Positions 6,750 to 16,899 of a DNA stretch of 37,518 bases are shown here, in pieces. Source of the stretch: Paratrimastix pyriformis (lineage: Eukaryota; Preaxostyla; Paratrimastigidae); contig JAPMOS010000268.1 of assembly GCA_027972325.1 (NCBI GenBank), positions 1 through 37,518 of the forward strand, in the 5' to 3' direction. The notes under the pieces were generated by a model. That model was not told where the DNA came from. It saw only the letters and a program-made list of their open reading frames with translations, and did not search any database. Made by a program: the position numbers and the translations under genes. Numbering within the stretch: the stretch's first letter is position 1; each line of letters opens with the position of its first letter.

Positions 6750-9700
6750 CAATCTCTTCATCATTCTTTTCTCCATCTCTTCATTCTTTTCTTCATCTCT
6801 TCGTCAATCTCTTCATCAATCTCTTCATCATTCTGTTTGCGTTTTGGCTTCAGACATTCTGAGTTCAAACAGTCCATGAACCTTTGTGTGATAATTCCTG
6901 TTTAATTGCTGACTTCTTCACACCTTTGCATTTGGCATGCTTCTCTTCATCACCTTCTATGACATATGAATACATCTTCGAACGTAATCCACAGAACTCT
7001 ATGATTTGCTTGCCTTTGGCTTCATCCTTGAACTTTCCAATCTTGGCAATGTTCTTTTCGCTGAATAGCGCATTGTCCTCTGGATAATTGGATGTATCGA
7101 GTTCGTCTTCAAATTCTTTCATATCTTCATATATGTCTTCTGTCTCCACTGCAACACATAAACTGTCAGTATCTGTGAATAGCAATTTGACTTTGTCTCC
7201 ATACTTTGCTTTGAGTGTGTTGTAGTAAAAGTCATACATGTGCATCTTGGATAAGTCTAATATTGATTGCCCAACTGCTATTGGCATGTTCAATTTGACT
7301 GATGTCTGTCTTGCATGTATGCCTACGAGTTTATCTCCAAATATCACTGTCTTCTCATAATTTGGCTTGGCTACGAGCTTACGTGCCTTCTCCTCACTGG
7401 ATGTTAGTGTAAAGTTGATGTGAGAACGATTGTTCTGCATGGTTTTCCAAAGACTGCATTGTTGGCTAATTTGAATAGTGCCTTCTCGAATTCATTCTTT
7501 GTTTTTGAACGCTCGTTGGTATTGAATCCTATGTAGTCTTCTAACCAATCATCTTGTTTAAAACTCATCACTCTTTTGACTGCTTTCAGTTCCATTCCTA
7601 AACTCAAATATAGCTGGAGTGCACGATAATGCACAACATAATCAGTCTTGTCTTCAAAATCACAAATCAACTTCTCAACTTTTGCCTGCTTTAGGCTTAA
7701 ATTCGTCTTCAACAACTTCTGGTATTCAGATAACTTTTCATCTTCTACAACCTTCTTGCATGGTGCTAATGGATAATCATTGTGCATGTCATGTAGTTCT
7801 TTTGGATATGATAAATCCACTTCTAATATGTAGCCTCTATCTCCATTCTTGTCTAATGACATTATCTTGCTCTTCGTGAACTTGCTTACGTTCTTTTCCC
7901 ATTGAAAATCAGTCGTTGGTAGTCTATAACTCATTGCTTTGCCGTAAAGGTTGTTAGCATCGAGATACAGAATGTACACCGTTTTGCCCTCTTTGTTGTA
8001 TGTCTTCATGTACTTGTTGTTGGCTTGACAATATCTGTTCGTTATCATTGAAATCCCTCCTCGAATACCCTTCTCAATAAACAAATGCATGTCCATTTGT
8101 GTGTCATTAAATAAGTCTAACTCCACCTTCGAACGCTTCAGTGCCGCATCCCATGACATTGCTGGTAATGACACGTAACATACCGGATCGAGCCCGTAAT
8201 TTTTTATACACATGCTACGAAACTTTTCGAAGACATCTGCTAATAGTAACACATCAGTTTTAAGGTATATGTCATGATAATCACCTAACGTTTCACATTC
8301 AAATGTGTTCCATACTGTCTGTGCATGTGCATAATCTTCATCAGATATGGCTTTATCGTTTAGTTTACTGTAAAATGCTTCCTTTGGTGGCAATTCAGTC
8401 TCATCGAACTTCTCCATTGTGTTCAAATAGTCATATGGATAAACACCCTTCTGGCATAAAAGTTTCAGGTTCTCTTCACTGATTCCTTCCCAATCTGCTT
8501 TTGTTCTGATAAAATCATCGTAGTTGTTCTTCCCTAAGTTCTCTGATAATTTATCCAATGATTCTGTCATGAATGCAAAACTGTCTTTGAACTCTATATT
8601 TCCATCCATCGAGAACGACAGATACTTCTCTTCAGTCAATGCTAAGCATGTAATTTTCTCACTAAAGTTCCCTATTTCTTGCATTAAGAGGTGAGAATCA
8701 TAACCCTTTAGATTGTGAAAGAAAACTGGTACCTTGTAATTCTTCAGACTGAATAATAAGTTACATCCATTATGTGCTGCCCCTCGATATTCACCCGTAA
8801 TATGATCATGGTCTCTCACTTTATCTGATTCATCTTCAATCTCTCGTCCACAAATATGACACACAGTGGCTTTATCAAACTCTTTTGTTGTTCCTTCGAT
8901 AAGTTCATCTCACAGTTCCTTTTGACTATCTTCAGTATCGTTTTACGCTCTTCGATGATGGATTTTAAGAAATGCTCAACTGCTCCTTCACCACGATACA
9001 ATTGTATTGGTCTCTCAAACTCTGGATAATTACTGACAACTTTGTATGCATATGAACACACATTATGGTGCTGATATGCTGCTTTTATTTTTTCTCATCG
9101 TCATCATCATCAATTGGTGTTGTGAGTGCTTCGAAATCTGCATAAATCGCAAAAGGTTGCTTCACTGATTTTGATATATGCTTGAATTCGACATGAGCAT
9201 CTTCTTCTATTGGTAACCATGCTTGACAACATTCATGCTCATAGCACACTGGTTTATGCCTTTGCAACAGGCTTTCATTCCAAAATCCATGCATACAGTT
9301 CAGACAAAAATACTTTTTCCATTGTGACTGTTCTGGCTTGAACTTAAGAGACGAGACAAATCTTTAATCAACACATAATGTGAGTTGGTTTCTGTCTTCT
9401 CACATCCTTCTCCTTTCATCACCTCTGTATTCTCATCGAGCTCTGTTATACGTAGCATATTGACTACTGTTTTAGCCGTATTCCAAATTGGTGAGACATA
9501 CAATGGATTGAAGACAACTGATGTCTTCTTCTCCTTCTTAACCTTTTTGTTGTGATATGATGCTCGATCACATTGATGGCTATGTTATTTTTAGCTTCAA
9601 ATCGTGGTATACTGTCAATTTCCATTGGAAAATGAATGCCCTTAAAGTCGAGCTCATTGTCATACTTCATGTATTGCTTCACTCTCTCCGGATGCACATC

Positions 9701-10461
9701 AACTGGATGCAATGTTGCTAAAACACTCCATTTAAAACACTCATTGTCATCATTCTGAATATTTATCAATGCTTTCTTCTGGTTCAATACCTCTGGTAAT
9801 TCAATGTAACTGCTTCCACGCATTGGCTTGTATGAGGCTACATTCAAAAACACATTCTCAATACGTTTTAGGACCCATGCACTTCCATTGTTAACAAAAT
9901 TGTCCACGAGCTCTTGGATTCTCGACACTGCATTCCCAATTCCTTCTTCAATGTCTTTCTTACCGAGAATTCGAATGCTACCTGATGAAAAGTGTCCATA
10001 CATTGACTTGTCTTCTTTGGTGAACTGACATTTCAACACGATGTTCAGTTTGAACTGCCCTCCCTTCATCTCTTCATATAATATCTTTTTTATCATTCCT
10101 TCAGTGTCCACAAAACACCTCTCGACACTTTGTTTGTAGTCAGTTGCCTCGATCTTTCCATGGTTCATAATAGAATAGTTCTTCATGAAACCTTTCATAG
10201 CTTTTTGCATTCTACCACTTCATATTGTGCTATTTTTCCAAACTCATCTTCGACGTTTTCTGCTCCTTTTGTTGATAAGGCATCTACATCAATAACTTCT
10301 TCTTGTGCAATCTTCACTTCTTTCTTTTCTTTCTTTTCCTTCTTTTCCTGTTTTGGTGACGTTGCCTGCCGTTTATTTATGTATTCTTCGAACAACTTCT
10401 TCGCCTCTTCATCTGAGAGTCCATCAAATGCAACAAATGGATTTGCGGTTTTAGTTGTCAT
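6750..10461 (-). CDS. Polinton protein-primed family B DNA polymerase (fossil)
   Basis: Read from 10461 leftward, the region shows the full Polinton polymerase plan. The N-terminal part is Lys-rich (KQEKKEKKEKKE). A conserved block includes SSYIELPEVLNQKKALINI and CFKWSVLATLHP. An endonuclease-VII-like Cys/His segment, CHICGREI..RDHDHITGEYRG, follows, then the 3'-5' exonuclease (FHNLKGYDSHLL; YLKTDVLLLADVF). The polymerase motifs are A (YLDANNLYG), B (KLANNAVFGKP) and C (TDTDSL). The C-terminal region ends in a Glu/Ile/Asp repeat (DEEIDEEIDEE). This enzyme copies the element from a protein primer. Its start faces the integrase gene across a shared 100-bp promoter region. The gene is broken, with about six breaks. 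Confidence 0.93.
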
Positions 10462-10562
10462 GTCTATAGTAGTGTGAGATAAAATTTTTTCATAATATTT
10501 TATTAATCTATAAATTTAAGGTTTCTCTAAGTCACTTTTAATTTTATAACTTCATTATACTA
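10462..10562. promoter_or_regulatory. divergent promoter region between polymerase and integrase
   Basis: This 101-bp AT-rich spacer separates two divergently read genes. On the minus strand, TTATCTCACACTACTATAG lies next to the polymerase ATG; on the plus strand, TTATTAATCTATAAATTT (TCTA at 10507-10510) precedes the integrase ATG by about 50 bp. Both resemble the TCTA/TATAG motifs at the other genes of the element. Shared early control of replication and integration genes is a natural inference. Confidence 0.45.
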
Positions 10563-11596
10563 ATGGAAAAGACCATTCAAAATGCCTATAGCAATCCTAA
10601 AACGGGCTTTGTTTCTGCTCCTAAATTGTATCGAAAACTCAAACAAGATGACAAGAAAATCACCTTAGATGCTGTCCAAAACGTGCTAAATAAGACACCT
10701 GATTATCAAATCATGAAAGAAGATAGAAAACCCAAAAAGTTCAACACGATTGTGGCTCATACTGCTCTCGCATGTGTTCAGATGGATATCATCATCTATG
10801 ATCGTTTTAAGACGAGAACTGGATTCGAGAACATCCTCTGTGTTATTGATGTGTACTCTCGTTATGCTGCCTGTCGTCCACTTAAAACAAGAAAGCCCAC
10901 TGAGGTTCTCAAAGCAATTAAAAGTATCTTCCATGATGACTTAAAAGGTACTCCTGAAAACATCAACTGTGACAATGAATTCCAAGCTAAACAATATGTC
11001 AAATGGATGACTGATAATCATGTTGTGGCTCACTTCAGTGACCCTGAAGAAATCAATAAGAATAGTATTGTTGAACGATTCAATCGTACAATTGCTCTCA
11101 AACTACAACGTTGGCGTCTCTCTTCTGGTGACTCCGATTGGACTAAAGTTCTTCCTGATTTGGTATCTTCTTACAACAATGATTACCACAGAACCATTAA
11201 AGCAACACCTTATAATGTGTTCAACAACCATGATACAAACAAACAATCAGTCACTCAAATAGAACGTATTTATAATATTGGTGACCATGTTCGTGCTGTT
11301 CGAAAGCTCAAAGCATTCGCTAAAGGTGATGAAGTAAAGTATTCTCTCGCTGTCTATATCATTGACTCATTCGATGGTAAAAGTATGTTCTCAAGAACCT
11401 GAAGTCTGGAGAACTGTTGAAAAAACACTACAAACAATATGAGTTGAAGAAGGTTGGTGAAATCATCGAGAAGGAGAGCACTGAAAAAGCTGTCAAGAAG
11501 ATTGATGACACAAAGAAGAAAAGACTCGTCAAACGAAGACTGACTCGAGAAGGTATTGACACAGATAATATAATGCATGATATGAAGCTCCGTTAA
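10563..11596 (+). CDS. Polinton rve-family (DDE) integrase, broken
   Basis: The frame starts MEKTIQNAYSNPKTGF. The retroviral-type core is clear: the first catalytic Asp in VQMDIIIYD, the second in INCDNEF, and the Glu in NSIVERFNRT, with spacing normal for Polinton integrases. The C-terminal part (YNIGDHVRAVRKLKAFAKG and beyond) has the SH3/chromo-like entry often seen after the core. The enzyme inserts the element, giving 6-bp target duplications in known Polintons. The gene ends at 11596, overlapping by 3 bp the convergent 56-aa gene. It appears broken about once, near its end. Confidence 0.92.
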
Positions 11597-11763
11597 TGGA
11601 AATATTCATTTTCATACACTATTGTTGTGGAATCGTCACTCTCATCTCCTTTCTTCTTAGTTATTGTAACAGTGAAATATTCATCACCATGAAGCTTAAT
11701 CAACTCCTGTAGGAGTTCAAATAGCGCCCTATCAATCTTAACTGGATGCTTATCACAATTCAT
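11593..11763 (-). CDS. 56-aa Polinton protein between integrase and right TIR
   Basis: A short clean frame runs from an ATG at 11763 to a TAA at 11593. It begins MNCDKHPVKIDRALFELLQE and ends YENEYFH. It looks like one amphipathic helix (ALFELLQELIKL) followed by beta strands (YFTVTITKKKG) and an acidic tail. Support comes from its place: it begins 5 bp after the ATTATCTA promoter-like motif at the inner edge of the TIR, and it ends exactly where the convergent integrase frame ends. In the other Polinton (35445 onward) the equivalent motif drives a different gene. Family unknown; a small regulator is a guess. Confidence 0.5.
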   Translation of the reverse strand: MNCDKHPVKIDRALFELLQELIKLHGDEYFTVTITKKKGDESDDSTTIVYENEYFH

Positions 11764-11765
11764 TC

Positions 11766-12651
11766 TCTATATACTAACTATAGATAATTATTTTTTCTTC
11801 AAATACCTTTACATGTTAATCAACTGCTATCACTCGTTCACTATTTCATTGAGTTAGCCCCAGTAGCTCATTGAATTATCATCTTAAAACACTCAGAGCT
11901 CAAATGATGAAACGCTGTTTTTATCTCTTTGAAATAGAAGGTAAATATGATTGATTTCTCTTTCAATTCATGTCAAAGCTGAGTAAATTTTCGCTTTAAA
12001 GGGCTCGGTGCTGAAATCAAATTTCATATTGTTTTATCATTTTGTCATACTTTTCCATTTTCTTAGAATCAATTATTTGAGCTGATTCAATCAAAAAGAA
12101 TGCATCATTTACTTAAGATTGATGCATTATTTAATGATCACTTTTGAAAAGCACTTTTGTCACAATTTTATTTTGAATGAAGAGATAAGCTGTTTCTGAT
12201 TGAATTCTCTTTCGTTTGATGCTTAAGATGATTGAATTGTTTGATTTGACAAAAATGGCAAAATAATTTCTGGGACAAAAAATGGAAAAAAATTGAAAAT
12301 GCATGGAGAATTCGCTTTTTTGCCTCTAATTTCGTTTGTAGCTCGAATGAATTGATGCTTAAATCATTCCAAGCTGATATAAATAAAATGCTCGTTTTAC
12401 TTAAAAAACATTGAGAAAAAACATTTTGCTCTGAAGAAATCGATTTTAGCCTCAAATAACGTTTGTAGCTCGAGAAAATTAATGCTTAAATCATTCAAAG
12501 CTGATAAAATAAAATGCTCCTTTTCGATAAAATATAATGAGAAAAAAAGATTTTGTTCTGAAGAAATCGATTTTTGCCTCAAATAACAACGCAAGCGTGA
12601 AAAATTGTGTGTGAAAATCGCTTGTCTCAGAACTCTCCTTTTATAACTACT
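11766..12651. repeat. Polinton right terminal inverted repeat, copy 2
   Basis: This ~886-bp repeat matches 35445-36335 inverted and 1-743 directly. Its outer tip is CTCTCCTTTTATAACTACT, so the element's terminal sequence reads AGTAGTTATAAAAGGAG, with AG ends and a TATA-box-like TATAAAAG within the first 15 bases. It includes ~127-bp subterminal tandem units. The inner edge holds the motif ATTATCTATAGTTAGTATAT (minus strand, 11769-11788). Immediately outside begins GC-rich retroelement coding sequence, so the junction at 12651/12652 is sharp. Confidence 0.92.
11769..11788 (-). promoter_or_regulatory. ATTATCTA promoter-like motif at inner edge of right TIR
   Basis: The minus strand reads ATTATCTATAGTTAGTATAT, identical over 20 bases to 36311-36330 at the inner edge of the left TIR of the second Polinton. 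It ends 5 bp before the start of the 56-aa gene here and 11 bp before the start of the ssDNA-binding-like gene there. Position relative to start codons on both sides argues for a promoter. Confidence 0.55.
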
Positions 12652-12652
12652 G

Positions 12653-14792
12653 AGGGACCCCTTCCTTCTCGGACTGGACCCTCAATGGGACCGGGAGCAG
12701 GCCAAACTGCGGCTGCTGGCACAGCACCCACCTCGGGGACCACTGGCAGGCAGGCTGGCTCGGCACCGGGAGGAGTGGTTGGCCCTCAGACCACCTCGGG
12801 AAGTGGCACAGGTGGTATCGGAAGGGTTTCACATCCCGTTCAAGGGACCCCCACCCAACCCGGGGGCGTGGTCCCGGGACCCTTACCACTTGGTGGGGGA
12901 GGAGAAACTGGGCTTGGAGGCGGTGGTCCAGGAGTACCTTGGGATATCGGCACTGGAAACGATCCAGGGGGGGTCGGACAAAGGGATGAGATCTCCCATT
13001 TTTGGGCGGCCCAAGCCCGGCGGGAAATGGAGGTTGATCCTGGACCTCACCGCCTTGAATCACTTCATCTTCTGCCCCTCCTTCAAAATGGAGGGGTGGA
13101 AGACGGTGAGGGCCGTGGTGGAGCCCATGATGTGGGCCACCAAGATCGACCTCAAGCATGCGTACTTTCACATCCCGATCTTTCCACCTCACCGGAAATA
13201 CCTGGGAGTCGAATGGGAGGGCACGGAATATCGCTTCCAAGCCCTCCCATTCGGCCTGAATGTGGCTCCCAGAATCTTTACGAAGACCATGAGAGTGGCA
13301 ATCAAGGAAGCCCGAAGACACGGCATCTTGGTAGTCCACTACATCGACGACCTACTGGTGTTGGGCAGGTCACCACAGGAGACCAAACTGCATACACTGG
13401 CACTCCTTCGTCACCTCCTCTCACTCGGGTTCGAGATCAGCTGGGACAAAACCCAAGTGGAACCAGTCCAAATGCTGGAGTTCCTGGGGTTTGTCCTCGA
13501 CACTCGAGCGATGACACTCTCACTCCCACCCGAGAAGGCACAGAAGGTGAGAGAGATGGCGCACAACACCCAACAGTGCACCACCATCAAAGCCAAATCA
13601 TTGGCAGCGGTGATCGGGTTCATGTCGTCATGCAGGGAGACGATGCTTGTACCTGCGCAACCTGAACATCGACCTGTCCACGGCGATCAAGGCGCAGGGG
13701 GGGTGGCATGCACTGGTGACCCTTTCGGAGGAGTCACACAGGGACTTGGAGTGGTGGGAACATGCACAGTACCCCACCAGCACCCCACTTCGGACCCCAC
13801 CAGCAGAGCTGATCCTGACCACGGATGCAGCCGAGATGGGCTGGGGGGCAGTGCTGAGGACTCCGGCACAGAGCATCGAGCAGGGCATCCCAGCACACGA
13901 GTTGTGGAGAGTGACGGACCTGCAGGACATCAGCTCGATAAACCCGCTCGAATTGGAAGCGGGCATCAGGTCACTCCACCTGTTCCGGGAACAGGTCACG
14001 GGCAAGTCCGTACTTTGGTTCTCGGACAATTCGTCTGTCGTGTGGTCAGTCGGCAGACTCAAGTCACAGAGTCAGCAGCTCAACACCCGGTTGAGAAAAC
14101 TCTGGGAGTTCTGTCAGACACACCGGATCACCCTCACCACAGAGCACATTCACGGCATCGACAACGTGAGAGCGGACAGGCTCTCGCGGTGGGTCGACGC
14201 CGAAGATTACCAGCTCCACCCAGCTCTCTTCAGGGCGGTGGTGAAACTCAGGACGAAACCGACGGTGGACGCCTTTGCATCGGCGCGAAACCACCTGTGC
14301 CCCCGGTTCTGGTCCTTGGTCAAGGAACCGGGAGCGGTGGGAGTGGACTTCTTTCGGCAGAACCTAGCCTCAGAAGTGCCGTGGATCAACCCACCGTTCT
14401 CGCTCATCCTCAGAGTCTTGGAACGGTTGAGGGGAGCAGCGGGGGAGGCCCTTCTCCTCACCCCGGTGTGGACATCGGCACCGTGGTGGCCAGTGATGCT
14501 GCACATGGCAGTGGCACCACCCCTGACCTTACCGCGGCAGGAGAACACATTCCTGGCAGGCACGACATGCAACCTCAAGGGAATTGGGCCCCCACACTGG
14601 GAGTGTTGTGTGACACAGGTGTCGGGGGACCCAGTCCGGCAAGCCAGGGCACACCTCGAGTGGGGTTGGCAGACACTCACCAATCCGGATCTCACCCTCG
14701 TCCGGAAGTTCCAGGACCGACAGCTGCACCCCATGGGTCCAGCCCGGATCTTCGACGACCCGGAGGCCTGGTGGGGAGCAACGAGCCCCTGA
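12653..14792 (+). CDS. DIRS-like reverse transcriptase - RNase H polyprotein (5'-truncated fossil)
   Basis: RT motifs are plain: GGKWRLILDLTALNHF (finger region), ATKIDLKHAYFHIPI (motif with first catalytic Asp), FQALPFGLNVAPRIF, and VVHYIDDLLVLG (YxDD box). The RNase H part shows LTTDAAEMGWGA, NPLELEAGI and LWFSDNSSVVW, the Asp-Glu-Asp set. Behind it lies the extension typical of DIRS/Ngaro pol (TVDAFASARNHLCPRFWS, INPPFSLILRVLERL, LLTPVWTSAPWWPV). The protein copies the element RNA into DNA. The reading begins at the Polinton junction, so the N terminus is absent, and it is broken about once. Confidence 0.92.
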
Positions 14793-15161
14793 TCCCACAG
14801 TGGGACAGGGAACTGTAGACGTCGACGCAGACTCGGGAGAGGACATGACCTTAGCCGAGCTGGCAGCGTCTCTGCGCTCAAAGAGCACCACCACCCCCAC
14901 TCTCATGACACACCACCCGGAGTCCTGTGTGACAAACCCGCCGGGTCGGTCGGAAGCACCCACGAGTGGGGCCTGTGATGCCCAGAACGCCGCGGGGACA
15001 CCCGTGGACGGAACTCTGTTTCGCCCGGGCAAGAAAGGTCCTGCCCAGGACGCGCGATACCCACACCCACAGCCCGGAAAAAGCTCTCAGAAGAGGCACC
15101 TGCTTGGGCCCCCAAGCATCCGGAGCTGTCGGCAGCGGCAGGTTATTTCATTCAGAGGTCA

Positions 15162-16181
15162 TTGGCAGAGAAAACCTCGAAGAAATACTCACACATTATT
15201 CGCCGCTATGAAGAGTGGTGCGCGCTCAAAGACCTGGCTCCGATCACGGAGGCGACCGACCAGAATGAGGTCCAGGTCGCCTCGTTCATCGCGGATGAAG
15301 CCATGGAGAGGGACCTCAGCTCGGGCTCGGCAGGGGCACGTCGCTCAGCACTGTCCATGTACTTCACCATGAGTGGCCACCCTCTATCCCCGGAAGGCAA
15401 ACTGGTGAAACAAGTCGTCACCGGCATCGGGAAGGACAAACCGGCGGGGGGCAAAGACCTCGGTCCGATCTGGGACCTAGCAGACCTCTTGAAATTGCTC
15501 GAGGGGGAGTGGGCCGACAATGCGACCCTTGACCAAAACCGGCTCATTGGTAAAGTCGCCAGCTTGTTGGAGATCGCGGGGTTGAGGGTCATGGACACGA
15601 CCTCGATCTCTTTTTCCGACTCACGCTTTGAGTTCGGCCAGCCGGGGTGTGAGCACTCCGTTCGGCTGAAGGTGTGTCCGAAGGAGACACACAACACCAA
15701 GATTCGATGGGTCCAGGTGGTCGGGGCTCCCGACAACCGACTGTGCCTACACTGCGCCATGAAACAGTGGCTGACCAAGCGGCCGACGGAACCAGCGGTT
15801 GCGGGTCAGGCAGTGTCGGACACCTTCTTTGTCTTTCCACGGGATCACTCTGTGAAGTGCAGGGTGGGCAAAGCCATCTCGGCAGACTGGATCCGGAACT
15901 GCGTGCGTTCGACGATGACGGTGGCAGGCATTCCCCTGCAGTGGGGTGCCCATTCAATTCGCTCAGCCGCCCCGTCGAAAGCCGCTGCACTGGGCATTCC
16001 ACTGCCACAGATTCTGACCAGGTTTCGTTGGAGCTCCAGGTCCAGCACCTACCAAATGCACTATGGTCGCACAGTGGAAGGAGTCACGGATCGCTTCGAC
16101 GAGGCACTGTTGGCGGGTCGGTTCAGTGGCAAACCTCATGAAATGTCGGGGACCGCTGAACCTGACAAGGGGGACCCCTAG
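15162..16181 (+). CDS. DIRS-like tyrosine recombinase
   Basis: The 339-aa open frame has an N-terminal SAM-like region (KYSHIIRRYEEWCAL) and a catalytic domain. The Arg is in IAGLRVMDTTSI, the H-x-x-R in WGAHSIRSAAPSKAAALG, and the nucleophile Tyr in the STYQMHYGR stretch. This enzyme inserts the circular cDNA of DIRS and Ngaro elements. The interval 14793-15161 between RNase H and this gene shows only weak, proline- and serine-rich readings in several frames; the recombinase may start there, since the frame is opened by a TTG and not an ATG. The open part shown looks whole. Confidence 0.9.
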   Translation: MAEKTSKKYSHIIRRYEEWCALKDLAPITEATDQNEVQVASFIADEAMERDLSSGSAGARRSALSMYFTMSGHPLSPEGKLVKQVVTGIGKDKPAGGKDLGPIWDLADLLKLLEGEWADNATLDQNRLIGKVASLLEIAGLRVMDTTSISFSDSRFEFGQPGCEHSVRLKVCPKETHNTKIRWVQVVGAPDNRLCLHCAMKQWLTKRPTEPAVAGQAVSDTFFVFPRDHSVKCRVGKAISADWIRNCVRSTMTVAGIPLQWGAHSIRSAAPSKAAALGIPLPQILTRFRWSSRSSTYQMHYGRTVEGVTDRFDEALLAGRFSGKPHEMSGTAEPDKGDP

Positions 16182-16238
16182 GGGGTTCCCCCCTTTGGCA
16201 GGCACGAGTTGGGAGGCAGTGTGATTCCTTTGGCATGC

Positions 16239-16362
16239 TGTCTATTTTCCTGGGGGTTTGGGAAGATGAAGGTCGTCGAGATTGATTACTCGTTCGCCGA
16301 GGCTCCGAGGCTGAAGCGAGGAATCATCGAGACTCTTCTTCTTCCCAAACCCCAGAAATACT
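16239..16362. repeat. palindromic segment, candidate DIRS internal complementary region
   Basis: The left half (TATTTTCCTGGGGGTTTGGG and on) is a direct, diverged copy of the element's right end at 17311-17358. The right half (GAGGAATCATCGAGACTC, TTCTTCTTCCCAAACCCC) is the inverted copy. Right end joined to left end is exactly what a DIRS internal complementary region is: the template for closing the circle. It lies just after the recombinase gene, the expected place. The match is imperfect in the left half. Confidence 0.6.
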
Positions 16363-16479
16363 CCCACCCGCCTCCCCTGGTGGCGTGGAGCACCACATGG
16401 CTTACAGCCCCACTGCCTCACCACCTCCTGAGCCTGCCGACACCACCTTTGCTCTTCCTGCCATTTTGAGGAGCAAAGG

Positions 16480-16899
16480 GTGGGGAGGGGAGACAGGTCA
16501 TGTTACCTTTCCCCCCCTCTGTCACAACACAACCACACTCGCCCGCACACAGCCCTCGCGCTGGACCCGGGCAAGGAACTCTCGGTCTACAACGCCAACC
16601 GGCGCCTGACCGCGGCCAAGCGAGGCTACGATCACCCCAAGGCCGCTACGCGCCTCTTCACTCTGGAAGATGGGTCGAGGGTGGTCGTTTCCAACACCCA
16701 CCGCGGCCGCAGTGGACACTGGGTCTCGTCGCGCGGACGCGGAGGCTCTGCTGTTCGAGGCGCGACCCGAGGATGGTCTCGGGGTGCTACTCGTGGCCGT
16801 GGCCGTGGCCGTGGCGGCCGCAAGTTCTTTTCGGCCGCCTCTTCTGCCCGTGGCAAGAGCTCCGCTGAGGAGTCTGCTGCGGAGGGGGGGAAGAAGTGA
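16480..16899 (+). CDS. RGG/Arg-Gly-rich protein C terminus, possibly nucleocapsid-like
   Basis: An open frame ending at 16899 reads from about residue 25 as a plausible protein (ELSVYNANRRLTAAKRGYDH) and then becomes Arg/Gly-rich (SRGRGGSAVRGATRGW, GRGRGRGGRKFFSAASS), ending AAEGGKK. RGG boxes bind nucleic acid and are common in nucleolar proteins and in Gag tails. The last ~70 residues lie within the repeat shared with 27840-28511, while the front is unique to this copy. It may be the tail of a gene captured by, or belonging to, a retroelement. No start codon is assigned; the front may lie in another exon or be lost. Confidence 0.4.
   Translation: MGRGDRSCYLSPPLSQHNHTRPHTALALDPGKELSVYNANRRLTAAKRGYDHPKAATRLFTLEDGSRVVVSNTHRGRSGHWVSSRGRGGSAVRGATRGWSRGATRGRGRGRGGRKFFSAASSARGKSSAEESAAEGGKK

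Larger units (their letters stand above)
744..12651. mobile_element. Polinton/Maverick-like element A, left-truncated fossil
   Basis: The interval carries the Polinton hallmark pair, a protein-primed family B DNA polymerase and a retroviral-type (rve) integrase, plus virus-like accessory genes, and ends in a long TIR at 11766-12651. No inverted TIR is found at the left side; instead another TIR in the same orientation abuts it at 743. I see no major capsid, minor capsid, maturation protease or packaging ATPase, so the left part of the element seems lost. The element is broken, with roughly ten breaks spread over polymerase, integrase and accessory genes. TIR copies look roughly 95% alike by eye, which suggests a moderately recent origin, but no divergence was computed. 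Confidence 0.88.

Noticed and set aside
12607-13665. 352-codon plus-strand frame rich in Gly, Pro and Thr
   Set aside because: Shadow of the RT frame; its start lies in the Polinton TIR and it has no motifs.
14207-16205. Several minus-strand frames of 70-220 codons opposite the RNase H and recombinase genes
   Set aside because: Shadows of strongly supported plus-strand genes in GC-rich DNA.
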